Part shown: piece by piece, positions 32,464-41,389 of the stretch
Numbering within the stretch: position 1 is the first letter of the stretch
How the letters are laid out: every line of letters begins with the position of its first letter
Assembly (NCBI GenBank): GCA_965277895.1
Contig: CBDIDR010000001.1
Coordinates: 248,001-312,000, forward strand
Reading direction: 5' to 3'
DNA from: GCA-2862585 sp965277895
GTDB taxonomy: Bacteria; Bacteroidota; Bacteroidia; Flavobacteriales; UBA7312
Length of the DNA stretch: 64,000 bases
The notes under the pieces: generated by a model
Seen by the model: the letters and a program-made list of their open reading frames with translations, nothing else
What the model was told of the DNA's origin: nothing
The model's database searches: none
Translations under genes and position numbers: made by a program

Positions 32464-33162
32464 CTACTCTTTTAAAAACTGGAAATCAAACTGATGTTTA
32501 AGGTAGCCTTTTAACTTCAATTTAACCTCTTCTATATCCACTTCCTTGCCCAATTCTTTTTTCATAGAAGTCACCGATTTGTCCACAATTCCACAAGGGA
32601 TGATGTTTCCAAAATACGACAAATCGCAATTTACATTAAAGGCTAAGCCGTGCATCGTTACCCACCGACTTGAGCGAACACCAAGGGCACATATTTTTCT
32701 TGCCTTATCTGTCCCTACATCAAACCAGACGCCTGTTTCACCGTCGGAGCGTTCGCCTTTCAGACCGTAATCGGCTAAGGTATTAATAACAGCTTCTTCC
32801 AAAAACCTCAAGTATTTGTGAATGTCTGTAAAGAAGTTGTCTAAATCTAAAATGGGGTAACCCACAATCTGACCCGGCCCGTGATAAGTGATGTCTCCAC
32901 CCCTATTGATTTTATAGAATGTCGCCCCTCTTGATTTGAGGTAATCTTCATTCACTAAGAGGTTTTTTTCATCTCCACTTTTTCCTAAAGTATAGACGTG
33001 AGGGTGTTCGCAAAACAGTAAATAGGAAGTTGTAGGGTCTTCGCTATTATTACGGCGATTTACCTTCTTAATGTCTATAATCTCATCAAAGCGTTTTTCT
33101 TGATAATCCCAAGCTTCTTTATAATCAATAAGCCCTAAATCCTGAAAAACAACCTTTGGCAT
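32464..33162 (-). CDS. lipB: Lipoyl(octanoyl) transferase
   Basis: A 232-residue enzyme that moves octanoate from acyl carrier protein to lipoyl domains, the first step of lipoate synthesis. Family motifs are RGGDITYHGPGQIVGYPILDL, the catalytic Lys in ARKICALGVRSS and the catalytic Cys in GNIIPCGI, all present. It starts two bases after the stop of the phosphosugar isomerase gene, so they share an operon. lipA is not in the window. Confidence 0.95.
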   Translation of the reverse strand: MPKVVFQDLGLIDYKEAWDYQEKRFDEIIDIKKVNRRNNSEDPTTSYLLFCEHPHVYTLGKSGDEKNLLVNEDYLKSRGATFYKINRGGDITYHGPGQIVGYPILDLDNFFTDIHKYLRFLEEAVINTLADYGLKGERSDGETGVWFDVGTDKARKICALGVRSSRWVTMHGLAFNVNCDLSYFGNIIPCGIVDKSVTSMKKELGKEVDIEEVKLKLKGYLKHQFDFQFLKE

Positions 33163-33164
33163 AC

Positions 33165-34154
33165 TTATACTTTAGCTAATGACCCTTTAAGGAAATTGAT
33201 AACATCTATTTCAATAGCATCAACATTATTCATTTCAGATAAGTACCACGATACCCAATCGCCTAAGTGAATATGGTATAAAGAGTTTTCTATTCTTGAA
33301 TCCCCTTTACTCCATACCTCAGAAATGTTGTCAGTGTATTTGGTTAATACCTCTTTGTTAATGTCTATTCTCACTTGATTTCTATCGTAATCACAAGTAT
33401 TTCTAAAGTATACAACGCCTAGTTTATCTGTATTAACTCTCCAGCCCAACAATTCATTGTGATTCATTTCTGGAACGACATGATGCCAGCATAGCATTTT
33501 ACTGTTTTCATTAATCTGCTGACGAAAACGAATACCAACACCTTCAAAACCAGCAGCAGTATAAATTACAGGAGTAGTTCCGAATAATTTGTCTGCTAAA
33601 ACTTTTGCTTCTGTCTTAATAGCCTCTTCATGCTCATCTAGAAGTGCAATTCCTTTTTCAAACTCCAATTGGAATGAGTCGTTGATTAATCCATAGTGGT
33701 GAAGTAAAAAGAACAATTGAGTAAAGGAGTAACCAAACATCGCTCTTGGCGGTTGTCCGCCAGGAATTTGAATGAGGTTAAAGCCTTTGTTTTTAGCTAA
33801 TTCTGCTAGTTTTCCACCTGAAGTTACACAAGCAATTTGTGCATTTCTCTTCTGACAAGCTTCTAAAGCATATAGTGTTTCTTCTGTATTTCCTGAATAA
33901 GAAGACGCAATAACTAGAGTGTTTTCGTCTACAAAGTTTGGGATACTGTAGTCTTTACTTGCACAAATCGGCACATTTATGTGTTCAGCTACAAGGTCAG
34001 CTACTATAGTTCCGCCAATACCTGAGCCGCCTAAACCACAGATAAGTACATTGTGAATTTCAGCAACCGACTCGTCTAACATGGAAGACCTGCCTATTTC
34101 TAAAGCTTCAGTTAAATGATTGGTAAAGTCGCTGATATAGTCGTTCATTTTCAT
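33165..34154 (-). CDS. Bifunctional phosphoglucose/phosphomannose isomerase-like SIS protein
   Basis: A 329-residue SIS-domain isomerase of the short bifunctional PGI/PMI type. The first SIS domain has the phosphate loop SSYSGNTEETL, and the catalytic Glu region is PEMNHNELLGW; GLGGSGIGG near residue 40 matches the family. It interconverts fructose-6-phosphate with glucose-6-phosphate and possibly mannose-6-phosphate, which would link mannose from the GH92 operon to glycolysis (inference). ATG codons at 34154 and 34148 are both possible starts. Confidence 0.88.
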   Translation of the reverse strand: MKMNDYISDFTNHLTEALEIGRSSMLDESVAEIHNVLICGLGGSGIGGTIVADLVAEHINVPICASKDYSIPNFVDENTLVIASSYSGNTEETLYALEACQKRNAQIACVTSGGKLAELAKNKGFNLIQIPGGQPPRAMFGYSFTQLFFLLHHYGLINDSFQLEFEKGIALLDEHEEAIKTEAKVLADKLFGTTPVIYTAAGFEGVGIRFRQQINENSKMLCWHHVVPEMNHNELLGWRVNTDKLGVVYFRNTCDYDRNQVRIDINKEVLTKYTDNISEVWSKGDSRIENSLYHIHLGDWVSWYLSEMNNVDAIEIDVINFLKGSLAKV

Positions 34155-34194
34155 AATCTATGGGATATCTTTATTAGGTTAAATCTTGAAGTTC

Positions 34195-34202
34195 CAAAAG
34201 TA
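34195..34202 (-). promoter_or_regulatory. -7 box of the isomerase-lipB operon
   Basis: TACTTTTG on the minus strand, exact consensus, 40 bases before the first ATG; it is divergent from the lysS promoter. Confidence 0.45.
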
Positions 34203-34226
34203 CGAAAATCAGCAGTTATTATTTAA

Positions 34227-34234
34227 TATCTTTG
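34227..34234 (+). promoter_or_regulatory. -7 box of lysS
   Basis: TATCTTTG, exact consensus. It covers the TTG at 34232 that could be read as an upstream start, so the ATG at 34250, 15 bases downstream, is the true start. Confidence 0.55.
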
Positions 34235-34249
34235 CCGAAAATAAATTCT

Positions 34250-35776
34250 ATGAATCGTACGCTGTCAGAACAAGAAGTTGTAAGACGAGAGTCTCTTCAG
34301 AAACTAATTGACTTGGGTATTAACCCATACCCTTCAGAACTCTTTGAAGTTAATGTCTCTGCTGAGGAAATAAAGAAAAACTATACGTCTGACAAGCTAG
34401 GGTATAAGAACATCCAAATTGCCGGAAGGTTAATGAGCCGAAGAGTAATGGGAAAGGCTGCTTTTGCTGAGCTACAAGATAGTACAGGTAGAATTCAACT
34501 TTACTTTAATAGAGACGAAATTTGTAGTGGTGAGGATAAAACCATGTACAATACGGTCTTTAAGAAGCTCTTGGATATTGGCGATTTTATAGGTGTTAAT
34601 GGCTATGTGTTTACCACCAAAGTGGGTGAAATTTCCATTCATGTTGAGAGCTTTACAGTCTTAACGAAAACACTACGTCCACTGCCACTACCAAAAATGG
34701 ATGCCGACGGAAATGTTCACGATGCCTTTACTGATCCAGAAAAAAGATACCGTCAGCGTTACGTTGATTTGGTAGTAAACCCGCAAGTCAAAGAAGCTTT
34801 TGTAAAGCGTACTCAGCTGACAAACTCAATGCGTTCTTACCTAAATGACAAAGGGTACTTAGAAGTAGAAACGCCTATTTTACAGCCTATTTACGGAGGT
34901 GCGGCGGCTCGTCCGTTCAAAACGCACCACAATACTTTGGATATGCCGCTTTATCTAAGAATTGCCAATGAACTTTACCTAAAGCGACTTATTGTAGGCG
35001 GTTTTGATGGTGTGTATGAGTTTTCAAAAGATTTTAGAAATGAGGGTATGAGCCGTTTCCACAACCCTGAATTCACTCAAGTTGAATTGTATGTTGCTTA
35101 CAAAGACTACAATTGGATGATGGATTTGGTGGAAGAAATGGTAGAAAAGATTGCTCTGGACCTTCACGGAACAACACAAGTACAGGTTGGCGACAACACT
35201 ATTAACTTCCAACGCCCTTGGAAACGCTACACCATGTACGAAGCCATAGAGCATTTTACAGGTATAGACATTTCCGAAATGGATGAGGAAACCATGGCAG
35301 AAACCGCTAAAAAACTAGGCGTAAGTGTCGACTCTTCTATGGGTAGAGGAAAACTGATTGATGAAATTTTTGGTGAAAAATGTGAAAGTCAACTTATTCA
35401 ACCAACATTCATCACGGATTATCCTGTTGAAATGTCACCACTAGCCAAAAAACACAGAGACAAAGAAGGTTTGGTTGAACGCTTTGAAGCGATTTGCAAC
35501 GGAAAAGAAATTTGCAATGCTTTCTCTGAATTAAACGACCCTATTGACCAAAGAGAACGCTTTGAAGAACAGCTACAACTCGCTAAAAGAGGCGATGAAG
35601 AAGCTATGGTTTTAGATGAAGACTTTCTGCGTTCAATTGAATACGGAATGCCTCCAACTGCTGGGTTAGGAATTGGAATTGATAGGCTTTCGATGATAAT
35701 GACTAACAGTAATTCTATTCAAGATGTGTTGTTCTTCCCACAGATGAAACCAGAACAAAAAGCATCCGAAGAATAA
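34250..35776 (+). CDS. lysS: Lysine-tRNA ligase, class II
   Basis: A 508-residue class II synthetase. The N-terminal OB fold (about 50-150, IAGRLMSRRVMGKAAFAELQD) binds the anticodon; the catalytic domain carries motif 2 (FSKDFRNEGMSRFHNPEFTQVE) and motif 3 (GLGIGIDRLSMIMT). The start was placed at 34250 because the longer reading begins inside the -7 box. gpsA starts on the last base of its stop codon (TAATG). Confidence 0.97.
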   Translation: MNRTLSEQEVVRRESLQKLIDLGINPYPSELFEVNVSAEEIKKNYTSDKLGYKNIQIAGRLMSRRVMGKAAFAELQDSTGRIQLYFNRDEICSGEDKTMYNTVFKKLLDIGDFIGVNGYVFTTKVGEISIHVESFTVLTKTLRPLPLPKMDADGNVHDAFTDPEKRYRQRYVDLVVNPQVKEAFVKRTQLTNSMRSYLNDKGYLEVETPILQPIYGGAAARPFKTHHNTLDMPLYLRIANELYLKRLIVGGFDGVYEFSKDFRNEGMSRFHNPEFTQVELYVAYKDYNWMMDLVEEMVEKIALDLHGTTQVQVGDNTINFQRPWKRYTMYEAIEHFTGIDISEMDEETMAETAKKLGVSVDSSMGRGKLIDEIFGEKCESQLIQPTFITDYPVEMSPLAKKHRDKEGLVERFEAICNGKEICNAFSELNDPIDQRERFEEQLQLAKRGDEEAMVLDEDFLRSIEYGMPPTAGLGIGIDRLSMIMTNSNSIQDVLFFPQMKPEQKASEE

Positions 35777-36771
35777 TGGCCAACTTCCAAAAAATAGCGG
35801 TAATTGGAGGGGGTAGCTGGGCGACTGCCATCGTAAAAATGCTCTCTGAAAATAGAGACGACATATTGTGGTGGATGAGGAACTCCGAGAATATCAAGCA
35901 TATTAAAAAGTATGGTAATAATCCTAACTATATAAGTGCTGCGGAGCTTGACCCAAATAAGCTCACTATTAGTGACGACCTCAACGAAATTGTTGAACAA
36001 GCTGACTGCCTAATACTCGCTGTACCATCTGCCTTTCTACGAAGTGTCTTAAAGCAAATGGACTGCTCCTTAAAAGATAAGTTTGTAATCTCTGCTGTTA
36101 AAGGAATTATCGCTGAAAAAAACAGAATCATAGGCGAATACCTTCACAATAAGTTTGAAGTCCCTTATGAAAACATTGGCGTACTGACGGGTCCTTGTCA
36201 TGCTGAAGAAGTTGCTTTAGAGCGTCTTTCCTACTTAACTATTGCCTGTGAAGACATAGAAAAAGCCGAGTGGTTTGCCGAGCAAATAAGTTGCAGATAC
36301 ATCAGGACTAATATTTCAGAAGACATCTTTGGGACTGAAATTGCTGCTGTACTTAAAAACGTCTTTGCTATCGCTTCTGGCATCTGCCATAGCTTGGGGT
36401 ATGGGGATAATTTTCAGGCGGTTTTGGCGTCTAATTCCATACGAGAAATCAAACGTTTTGTAGATAATGTTCACCCCATAAAACGAGACATTAAAGAGTC
36501 GGCATATTTAGGGGATTTGTTAGTAACCATGTATTCTCAATTTAGTAGAAACCGAACTTTTGGGAATATGATTGGTAAAGGCTACTCCGTAAAATCTGCA
36601 CAACTGGAAATGAATATGGTTGCTGAAGGCTATTATGCTGTTAAATGCATAAAAGAGATTAACGACGAGCATGATATTGATATGCCAATAACTAAAGCGG
36701 TATACAATATTCTTTACGAAAAAATATCGCCAGTCATTGAGATGCGTCTGCTCTCAGACAATCTGAATTAA
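35776..36771 (+). CDS. gpsA: NAD(P)-dependent glycerol-3-phosphate dehydrogenase
   Basis: A 331-residue enzyme making sn-glycerol-3-phosphate for membrane lipids from dihydroxyacetone phosphate. Visible are the Rossmann motif GGGSWATAI, the GPCHAEEVA segment common in Bacteroidota, the catalytic Lys in EIAAVLKNVFAIASG and the GDLLVTMYSQFSRNRTFG region. It is translationally coupled to lysS. It converges with uvrC, whose stop codon is two bases away. Confidence 0.95.
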   Translation: MANFQKIAVIGGGSWATAIVKMLSENRDDILWWMRNSENIKHIKKYGNNPNYISAAELDPNKLTISDDLNEIVEQADCLILAVPSAFLRSVLKQMDCSLKDKFVISAVKGIIAEKNRIIGEYLHNKFEVPYENIGVLTGPCHAEEVALERLSYLTIACEDIEKAEWFAEQISCRYIRTNISEDIFGTEIAAVLKNVFAIASGICHSLGYGDNFQAVLASNSIREIKRFVDNVHPIKRDIKESAYLGDLLVTMYSQFSRNRTFGNMIGKGYSVKSAQLEMNMVAEGYYAVKCIKEINDEHDIDMPITKAVYNILYEKISPVIEMRLLSDNLN

Positions 36772-36772
36772 T

Positions 36773-38560
36773 TTATTTTCTTAATATCAATTTAGCCTTA
36801 GACTTTCCAACCAACTTGCTGAGTTCTTTCTCGGTGGCTTCCATCACACGCTTTACAGACCCAAAATGACTAATGAGCTTATCAACGGTTTTTGGTCCTA
36901 TTCCTTGAATTCCGTCCAGCGATGTGCCTAAGCTATTTTTACTTCGTCTATTTCTGTGGTGATTGATTCCAAAGCGGTGAGCTTCATTTCTAAGCTGCTG
37001 GATGACTTTTAGACTTTCGGAACGTTTGTCTAAATAAATGGGGATGCTATCACCAGGGAAATATATTTCCTCCAAACGCTTGGCTATTCCAATGATGGCA
37101 ATGGTGTGTTCTAAACCAAGTTTTTCCAAACTCTTTCTGGCAGAACTAAGCTGTCCTTTTCCACCATCAATTACTATAAGCTGCGGTAAATCTTGCTCTT
37201 CTTCTTTTAAGCGTTTATACCTTCTAAAAACCACCTCTTCCATAGAGGCAAAATCGTCTGGGCCTTCTACAGTTTTAATGTTAAAATGTCTGTACTCTTT
37301 TTTACTTGGCTTGGCATTTCTGAAAACCACACATGCCGCAACGGGGTTCGTTCCCTGTATGTTTGAATTGTCAAAACACTCTATATGGCGGGGCTTTTCC
37401 TTTAATCGCAAATCACTTTGCAATTGCTCTAACACTCTGCGGTTGTCTAGTCTGTGACGCAGCTCTTCATTTTTACGAATCCTGTCTTTTTGAAGGTTTT
37501 TGGCATTGCGGTAACACAACATGACTAATTTGTATTTGTCACCAATTTTAGGCACACTAACCTTTAAGTTTTCCCAAGAAGACTCAAGTGGAATGTTTAA
37601 AAACGCTTCTTTGGACGTGCTATGAAAACGCTGACGAATTTCGGTAATTGCCATAGTAAGAAGCTCCTCATCGCTTTCGTCTAATTTCTTTTTTATCTCC
37701 ATAGCGTGTGCCTGTATAATTGCTCCGCTAGATACTTTAAAGAAATTGACATAGGCATAGTCTTTATCCGATGCAATACAAAAAACATCTACATCATTAA
37801 TGGTTGGACTGACTATGGATGATTTGGATTGGTAATATTCCAATTGCTCTATCTTTTCTTTGACTAGCTGGGCTTTTTCATACTCCATTTTTTCTGAAAA
37901 GTTGAGCATCTCGTCTTTAAAGTGTTGTACAACAGTGCGAATGTTCCCTTTTAGTATTTGTCGAATTTGAGTGATGTCTTTCTCATAATCCGATGCCTTT
38001 TGTTTGCCTACACATGGTGCCAGGCAGTTGCCGATATGAAATTCCAAACACTCCTTGAATTTTTTGGCTTTGATGTTGTCTTGTGATAAATTGAATTTGC
38101 ATGTTCGCAGAGGGTAAATCTGACGAATGAAACTCAACATGGTATTTACCAATTTAGGATTAGTATAAGGGCCAAAGTATTCCGAGCCATCCTTTATCAG
38201 TGTTCTAGTGTAAAACACTCTTGGAAAAGGCTCTTTTTTGATGCAAATCCAAGGGTAGGTTTTATCGTCTTTCAGAAGGATATTATAACGTGGCTGGTAT
38301 TTTTTAATGAGGTTATTCTCGAGTAACAAGGCATCCATTTCCGTTTCTACCACCAGTATTTCAATGCGGTCAATTTTACGCACCATATAAGTGGTTTTAA
38401 AACTATCGTGTTCTCTGTTAAAATAAGACGATACCCTACGTTTTAAATTTTTGGCTTTGCCAATGTATAGCAATCCATCCTCCTTGTCGTAAAAACGGTA
38501 TACTCCAGCCTCAGTAGTAAGGTTGAGCAAAACGGATTGTATTTCTGCTGAGGCTTTCAC
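36773..38560 (-). CDS. uvrC: Excinuclease ABC subunit C
   Basis: A 595-residue nucleotide-excision-repair nuclease that makes both incisions around a lesion. Domain order: GIY-YIG nuclease (about 15-95; AGVYRFYDKEDGLLYIGKAKN), Cys-rich region, UVR motif (about 205-240), RNase H-like nuclease (about 370-540; ECFDNSNIQG and IVIDGGKGQL) and a C-terminal helix-hairpin-helix pair (GIQGIGPKTVDKLISHFGS). The start is GTG; a -7 box ends five bases upstream, so the message is probably leaderless. Confidence 0.96.
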   Translation of the reverse strand: MKASAEIQSVLLNLTTEAGVYRFYDKEDGLLYIGKAKNLKRRVSSYFNREHDSFKTTYMVRKIDRIEILVVETEMDALLLENNLIKKYQPRYNILLKDDKTYPWICIKKEPFPRVFYTRTLIKDGSEYFGPYTNPKLVNTMLSFIRQIYPLRTCKFNLSQDNIKAKKFKECLEFHIGNCLAPCVGKQKASDYEKDITQIRQILKGNIRTVVQHFKDEMLNFSEKMEYEKAQLVKEKIEQLEYYQSKSSIVSPTINDVDVFCIASDKDYAYVNFFKVSSGAIIQAHAMEIKKKLDESDEELLTMAITEIRQRFHSTSKEAFLNIPLESSWENLKVSVPKIGDKYKLVMLCYRNAKNLQKDRIRKNEELRHRLDNRRVLEQLQSDLRLKEKPRHIECFDNSNIQGTNPVAACVVFRNAKPSKKEYRHFNIKTVEGPDDFASMEEVVFRRYKRLKEEEQDLPQLIVIDGGKGQLSSARKSLEKLGLEHTIAIIGIAKRLEEIYFPGDSIPIYLDKRSESLKVIQQLRNEAHRFGINHHRNRRSKNSLGTSLDGIQGIGPKTVDKLISHFGSVKRVMEATEKELSKLVGKSKAKLILRK

Positions 38561-38565
38561 AAGCC

Positions 38566-38573
38566 CAAAAATA
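38566..38573 (-). promoter_or_regulatory. -7 box of uvrC (leaderless)
   Basis: TATTTTTG on the minus strand, exact consensus, five bases before the GTG start. Confidence 0.5.
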
Positions 38574-38593
38574 CGGATTTATAAAGTGTGTAA

Positions 38594-38622
38594 TACCCCC
38601 TTTGAAAAATCAAAAGGGGGTA
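38594..38622 (-). terminator. Hairpin after the small secreted protein gene
   Basis: TACCCCCTTTG and CAAAAGGGGGTA pair with one bulged base around AAAAAT. It follows the stop codon of the 38637 gene by 14 bases and precedes the uvrC promoter. No U-run follows in the minus direction, so termination strength is uncertain. Confidence 0.45.
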
Positions 38623-38636
38623 TAGTCATTTAGCTT

Positions 38637-38984
38637 CTATTCTATCAAAATAGAATCTACTGAAAAAATAGTCAGACTTGCCTCTCCATCTACATAACCA
38701 TTGGCTAGAGAGTCTGAACTCAAATGAATTTTGGCGTAATTGCTGCCAGAGGTATTGAAGTCCATACTTAAAGATAACTCCCAATGCCATTTCATCAAGG
38801 CTTTTGAGGGGTGCCAAATTATCGATTCACCTGTTTCTGGCGGAGCAGTCAACTGCAAAAGTCCTGTACTGTCTAGTGAAAATTCGGCAGTATCACCAAG
38901 CCAACAATCAAAAGTGGTAAAGTCATCAGTAAATTGGGCGTAAAGGAATATTGGAGCTAGCCAAATAAGGAGTAGTTTTTTCAT
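38637..38984 (-). CDS. Small secreted protein like the N-terminal domain of lamin-tail surface proteins
   Basis: A 115-residue exported protein: signal MKKLLLIWLAPIFLYAQ, then FTDDFTTFDCWLGDTAEFSLDSTGLLQLTAP and WHWELSLSMDFNTSGSNYAKIHLSSDS. This pattern resembles, from memory, the first domain of large Bacteroidota lamin-tail-domain proteins, where the chain would continue for several hundred residues. Here it stops after SVDSILIE. It has an exact -7 box upstream and a hairpin downstream, so it could be a complete stand-alone gene or a decayed remnant. Confidence 0.65.
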   Translation of the reverse strand: MKKLLLIWLAPIFLYAQFTDDFTTFDCWLGDTAEFSLDSTGLLQLTAPPETGESIIWHPSKALMKWHWELSLSMDFNTSGSNYAKIHLSSDSLANGYVDGEASLTIFSVDSILIE

Positions 38985-39007
38985 CTAAAAGAATGCTTCA
39001 AGTCTAT

Positions 39008-39015
39008 CAAATATA
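39008..39015 (-). promoter_or_regulatory. -7 box of the small secreted protein gene
   Basis: TATATTTG on the minus strand, exact consensus, 23 bases before the ATG at 38984; two bases from the asd -7 box. Confidence 0.5.
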
Positions 39016-39017
39016 GT

Positions 39018-39025
39018 TATTTTTG
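39018..39025 (+). promoter_or_regulatory. -7 box of asd
   Basis: TATTTTTG, exact consensus, 17 bases before the ATG at 39043; back to back with the box at 39008-39015. Confidence 0.5.
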
Positions 39026-39042
39026 GTTCAAACTTCTCATTT

Positions 39043-40032
39043 ATGAAAGTGGCTTTAGTAGGTGCAACAGGTATGGTCGGACAAGTGATGCTTCAACTAT
39101 TGGAGGAGCGTTCATTTCCTTTGACTGATTTGCTGCTAGTTGCTTCAGAAAAATCTGTTGGTCAACGACGTACTTTCAGGGGTAAAGATTTGACCATTAT
39201 TTCACTTGAAGAAGCGGTGTCTGAATCTCCTGATTTAGCATTGTTTTCAGCTGGTGGTTCTGTTTCCGAACAATGGGCACCAAAATTTGCTGATGTTGGT
39301 ACTACGGTAATTGATAATTCGTCGTTTTGGAGAATGTCAGACCAACACCCCCTAGTAATTCCTGAAATTAACGGTAACACTATATCCAAAGAGCATAAAA
39401 TTATTGCTAATCCCAATTGCTCAACCATTCAACTGCTAATGGCTTTAAAGCCTTTGCATGACGAATATCAAGTCAAACGTGTGGTCGTTTCTACCTATCA
39501 ATCCATTACAGGAACTGGCGTAAAAGCCGTTAGGCAATTAGAAAACGAAAGGAAGGGAGAAAAGGGAGAAATGGCTTACCCTTATCCCATTCACGAAAAC
39601 GCACTTCCGCACTGCGATGTTTTTGAAGGTAATGGCTACACTAAAGAAGAGATGAAACTATCTCGTGAGACTAAAAAAATCATGCAAGATAACAGTATAG
39701 AGGTAAGTGCTACGGCTGTGCGTGTGCCTGTTAAAGGCGGTCATTCTGAAAGTGTAAACATTGAGTTCCATGCTGATTTTGAACTCTCTAAAGTGAGGCA
39801 GTTGCTTCACGAAATGCCAGGCGTAAGCGTACAAGACAATACTGACGTAAACACCTACCCCATGCCTATATATGCGGAAGGAAAAGACGAGGTATTTGTT
39901 GGAAGGATTCGCCGAGACTTTTCACAAAAAAACACGCTTAATATGTGGGTGGTTGCCGACAACCTAAGAAAAGGAGCAGCTACTAATACCATTCAAATTG
40001 CAGAGTACCTCATAGAAAACGAGCTTATATGA
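39043..40032 (+). CDS. asd: Aspartate-semialdehyde dehydrogenase
   Basis: A 329-residue NADPH-dependent enzyme reducing aspartyl phosphate, the branch point for lysine/diaminopimelate, threonine and methionine. It has the nucleotide motif GATGMVGQ, the catalytic Cys in NPNCSTIQ, the active-site QSITGTGVKAV region and the His of the VKGGHSESV motif. Length is normal. Its stop overlaps the start of a sulfotransferase-like gene by four bases (ATGA). Confidence 0.96.
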   Translation: MKVALVGATGMVGQVMLQLLEERSFPLTDLLLVASEKSVGQRRTFRGKDLTIISLEEAVSESPDLALFSAGGSVSEQWAPKFADVGTTVIDNSSFWRMSDQHPLVIPEINGNTISKEHKIIANPNCSTIQLLMALKPLHDEYQVKRVVVSTYQSITGTGVKAVRQLENERKGEKGEMAYPYPIHENALPHCDVFEGNGYTKEEMKLSRETKKIMQDNSIEVSATAVRVPVKGGHSESVNIEFHADFELSKVRQLLHEMPGVSVQDNTDVNTYPMPIYAEGKDEVFVGRIRRDFSQKNTLNMWVVADNLRKGAATNTIQIAEYLIENELI

Positions 40033-40793
40033 TAATTAGCCACAAGCATAAGTATGTTTTTGTGGGTCTGCCTTTGGCGGCTTCTACGGCTATTTCTAAA
40101 GAGCTTTGTGAAATGTATGATGGTACTCCAATATTGGCTAAGCACTCTTTATATCAAGACTTTCTAAAGGTCGCCACAGAAGAAGAGAAAAAATATAAGG
40201 TCATCGCTTGTTCAAGAAATCCATTAGATATCTCAGTGAGTTATTACACTAAAATGATGACCGACAGTAGTGGCAACTTCTCAAACGAATCCTTATTGAG
40301 AAAAAACGGGGGGCATCTAAAAATGAGGGATTTTAAGCTATCGAAATTGTTTAGGGATAATCAATTCGACTACAACACTTTTTTAGAAAAATACTATCAG
40401 TTTCCATTTGACAATTGGCTCTCTATTACCACACCTCACTGTGATTTTATTATTCGTTTTGAAGCCTTAATCAGCGATTTTGAAAAGGCATTATTACATT
40501 GTGGAATTAAGCCTAAACGCCCACTTCCATTAGTTAATAAAACGAAAAAGAAAAAAGCTTTTGAATCGTTTTACAACGAGAGCAATAAAGCAATTGGCTT
40601 ATCTATATTTGGCCCTTTTATGTTGCACCACAACATCTCTTTTCCGGCTGCGTGGGGAGATTGTAAGGTGGGTTGGTTTGCCAAACTACAGTTTAAGGTT
40701 TTAAGTTATGTCAGAAAGTTTTACTGGATGAATAAAAGTTACCGCAACACAAATGCTCAGAAAGTATATAAAGAGCTGTTAGAAAAACACTAG
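40029..40793 (+). CDS. Sulfotransferase-family protein
   Basis: A 254-residue protein with the layout of PAPS-dependent sulfotransferases: an N-terminal strand-loop-helix (HKYVFVGLPLAASTAISKEL) at the 5'-phosphosulfate loop and a 3'-phosphate motif KVIACSRNPLDISVSYY with the typical Arg and Ser. The 5' loop is LPLAAST instead of the usual K-T/A-G-S/T, so the first Lys is missing and activity is uncertain. The acceptor is unknown, perhaps a surface glycan. The four-base overlap with asd shows co-translation but no metabolic link is obvious. It converges with lspA. Confidence 0.72.
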   Translation: MIISHKHKYVFVGLPLAASTAISKELCEMYDGTPILAKHSLYQDFLKVATEEEKKYKVIACSRNPLDISVSYYTKMMTDSSGNFSNESLLRKNGGHLKMRDFKLSKLFRDNQFDYNTFLEKYYQFPFDNWLSITTPHCDFIIRFEALISDFEKALLHCGIKPKRPLPLVNKTKKKKAFESFYNESNKAIGLSIFGPFMLHHNISFPAAWGDCKVGWFAKLQFKVLSYVRKFYWMNKSYRNTNAQKVYKELLEKH

Positions 40794-40798
40794 AATTC

Positions 40799-41383
40799 TT
40801 ATTTAAAAAAGGAGCGGTGGAATATCAACATATTGATAACTCCAACACTAATGGAAGCGTCCGCAATATTAAATACTGGTCTAAAGAAGATAAAATGATT
40901 GCCGCCAATAAGAGGAAGCCATTGAGGAAAGTGTCCGTTTATAAGTGGAAAATAAAACATATCAACCACCTTTCCCTGTAGAAAACCTGCATAGCCGCCT
41001 TCAAAGACTGTTGCTAACTGACCATAACTTTCAGAGAAGATTAAGCCAAAAAAAGCACTGTCAATCATGTTTCCAATTGCTCCGGCTAGTACTAAGGAGA
41101 TACTTAAAATAACTCCTTTTTTAACATCGGTTGTTGCTATATTTTTTAAATATATGGCTATGGCTACAATAGCAACTAATCTGAAAATACTGAGCAGGTA
41201 CTTGCCGAAAGAACCGCCAAACTCCATGCCAAATGCCATTCCTTTATTCTCGGTAAAGTGAATGATGAACCAATCAAAAAAATGAATTTCTTGACCTATC
41301 ATCATATTAGTCTTTATCCAAATTTTGAGAAGTTGGTCAAGAATAAGAACAATAGCAATTAAGAGTATTGATTTTTTTAGCAT
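40799..41383 (-). CDS. lspA: Signal peptidase II (lipoprotein)
   Basis: A 194-residue inner membrane aspartyl protease that removes signal peptides from lipoproteins. The two catalytic Asp residues are in GNMIDSAFFG and FNIADASISVG, and four membrane helices are visible. It is longer than the E. coli enzyme because of a periplasmic insert (FSESYGQLATVFEGGYAGFLQGK), which I recall in Bacteroidota homologs. It serves the many lipoproteins here (GH92, GldH, others). It lies six bases after the DksA-like gene on the same strand. Confidence 0.95.
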   Translation of the reverse strand: MLKKSILLIAIVLILDQLLKIWIKTNMMIGQEIHFFDWFIIHFTENKGMAFGMEFGGSFGKYLLSIFRLVAIVAIAIYLKNIATTDVKKGVILSISLVLAGAIGNMIDSAFFGLIFSESYGQLATVFEGGYAGFLQGKVVDMFYFPLINGHFPQWLPLIGGNHFIFFRPVFNIADASISVGVINMLIFHRSFFK

Positions 41384-41389
41384 TGTGTT

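Noticed and set aside
34232..34249. TTG upstream start for lysS
   Set aside because: The TTG lies inside the -7 promoter box TATCTTTG, so it would not be part of the transcript.
37038..37457. A 139-codon open frame antisense to uvrC
   Set aside because: uvrC on the other strand has all family domains through this stretch; the antisense frame has no recognisable motif or promoter.
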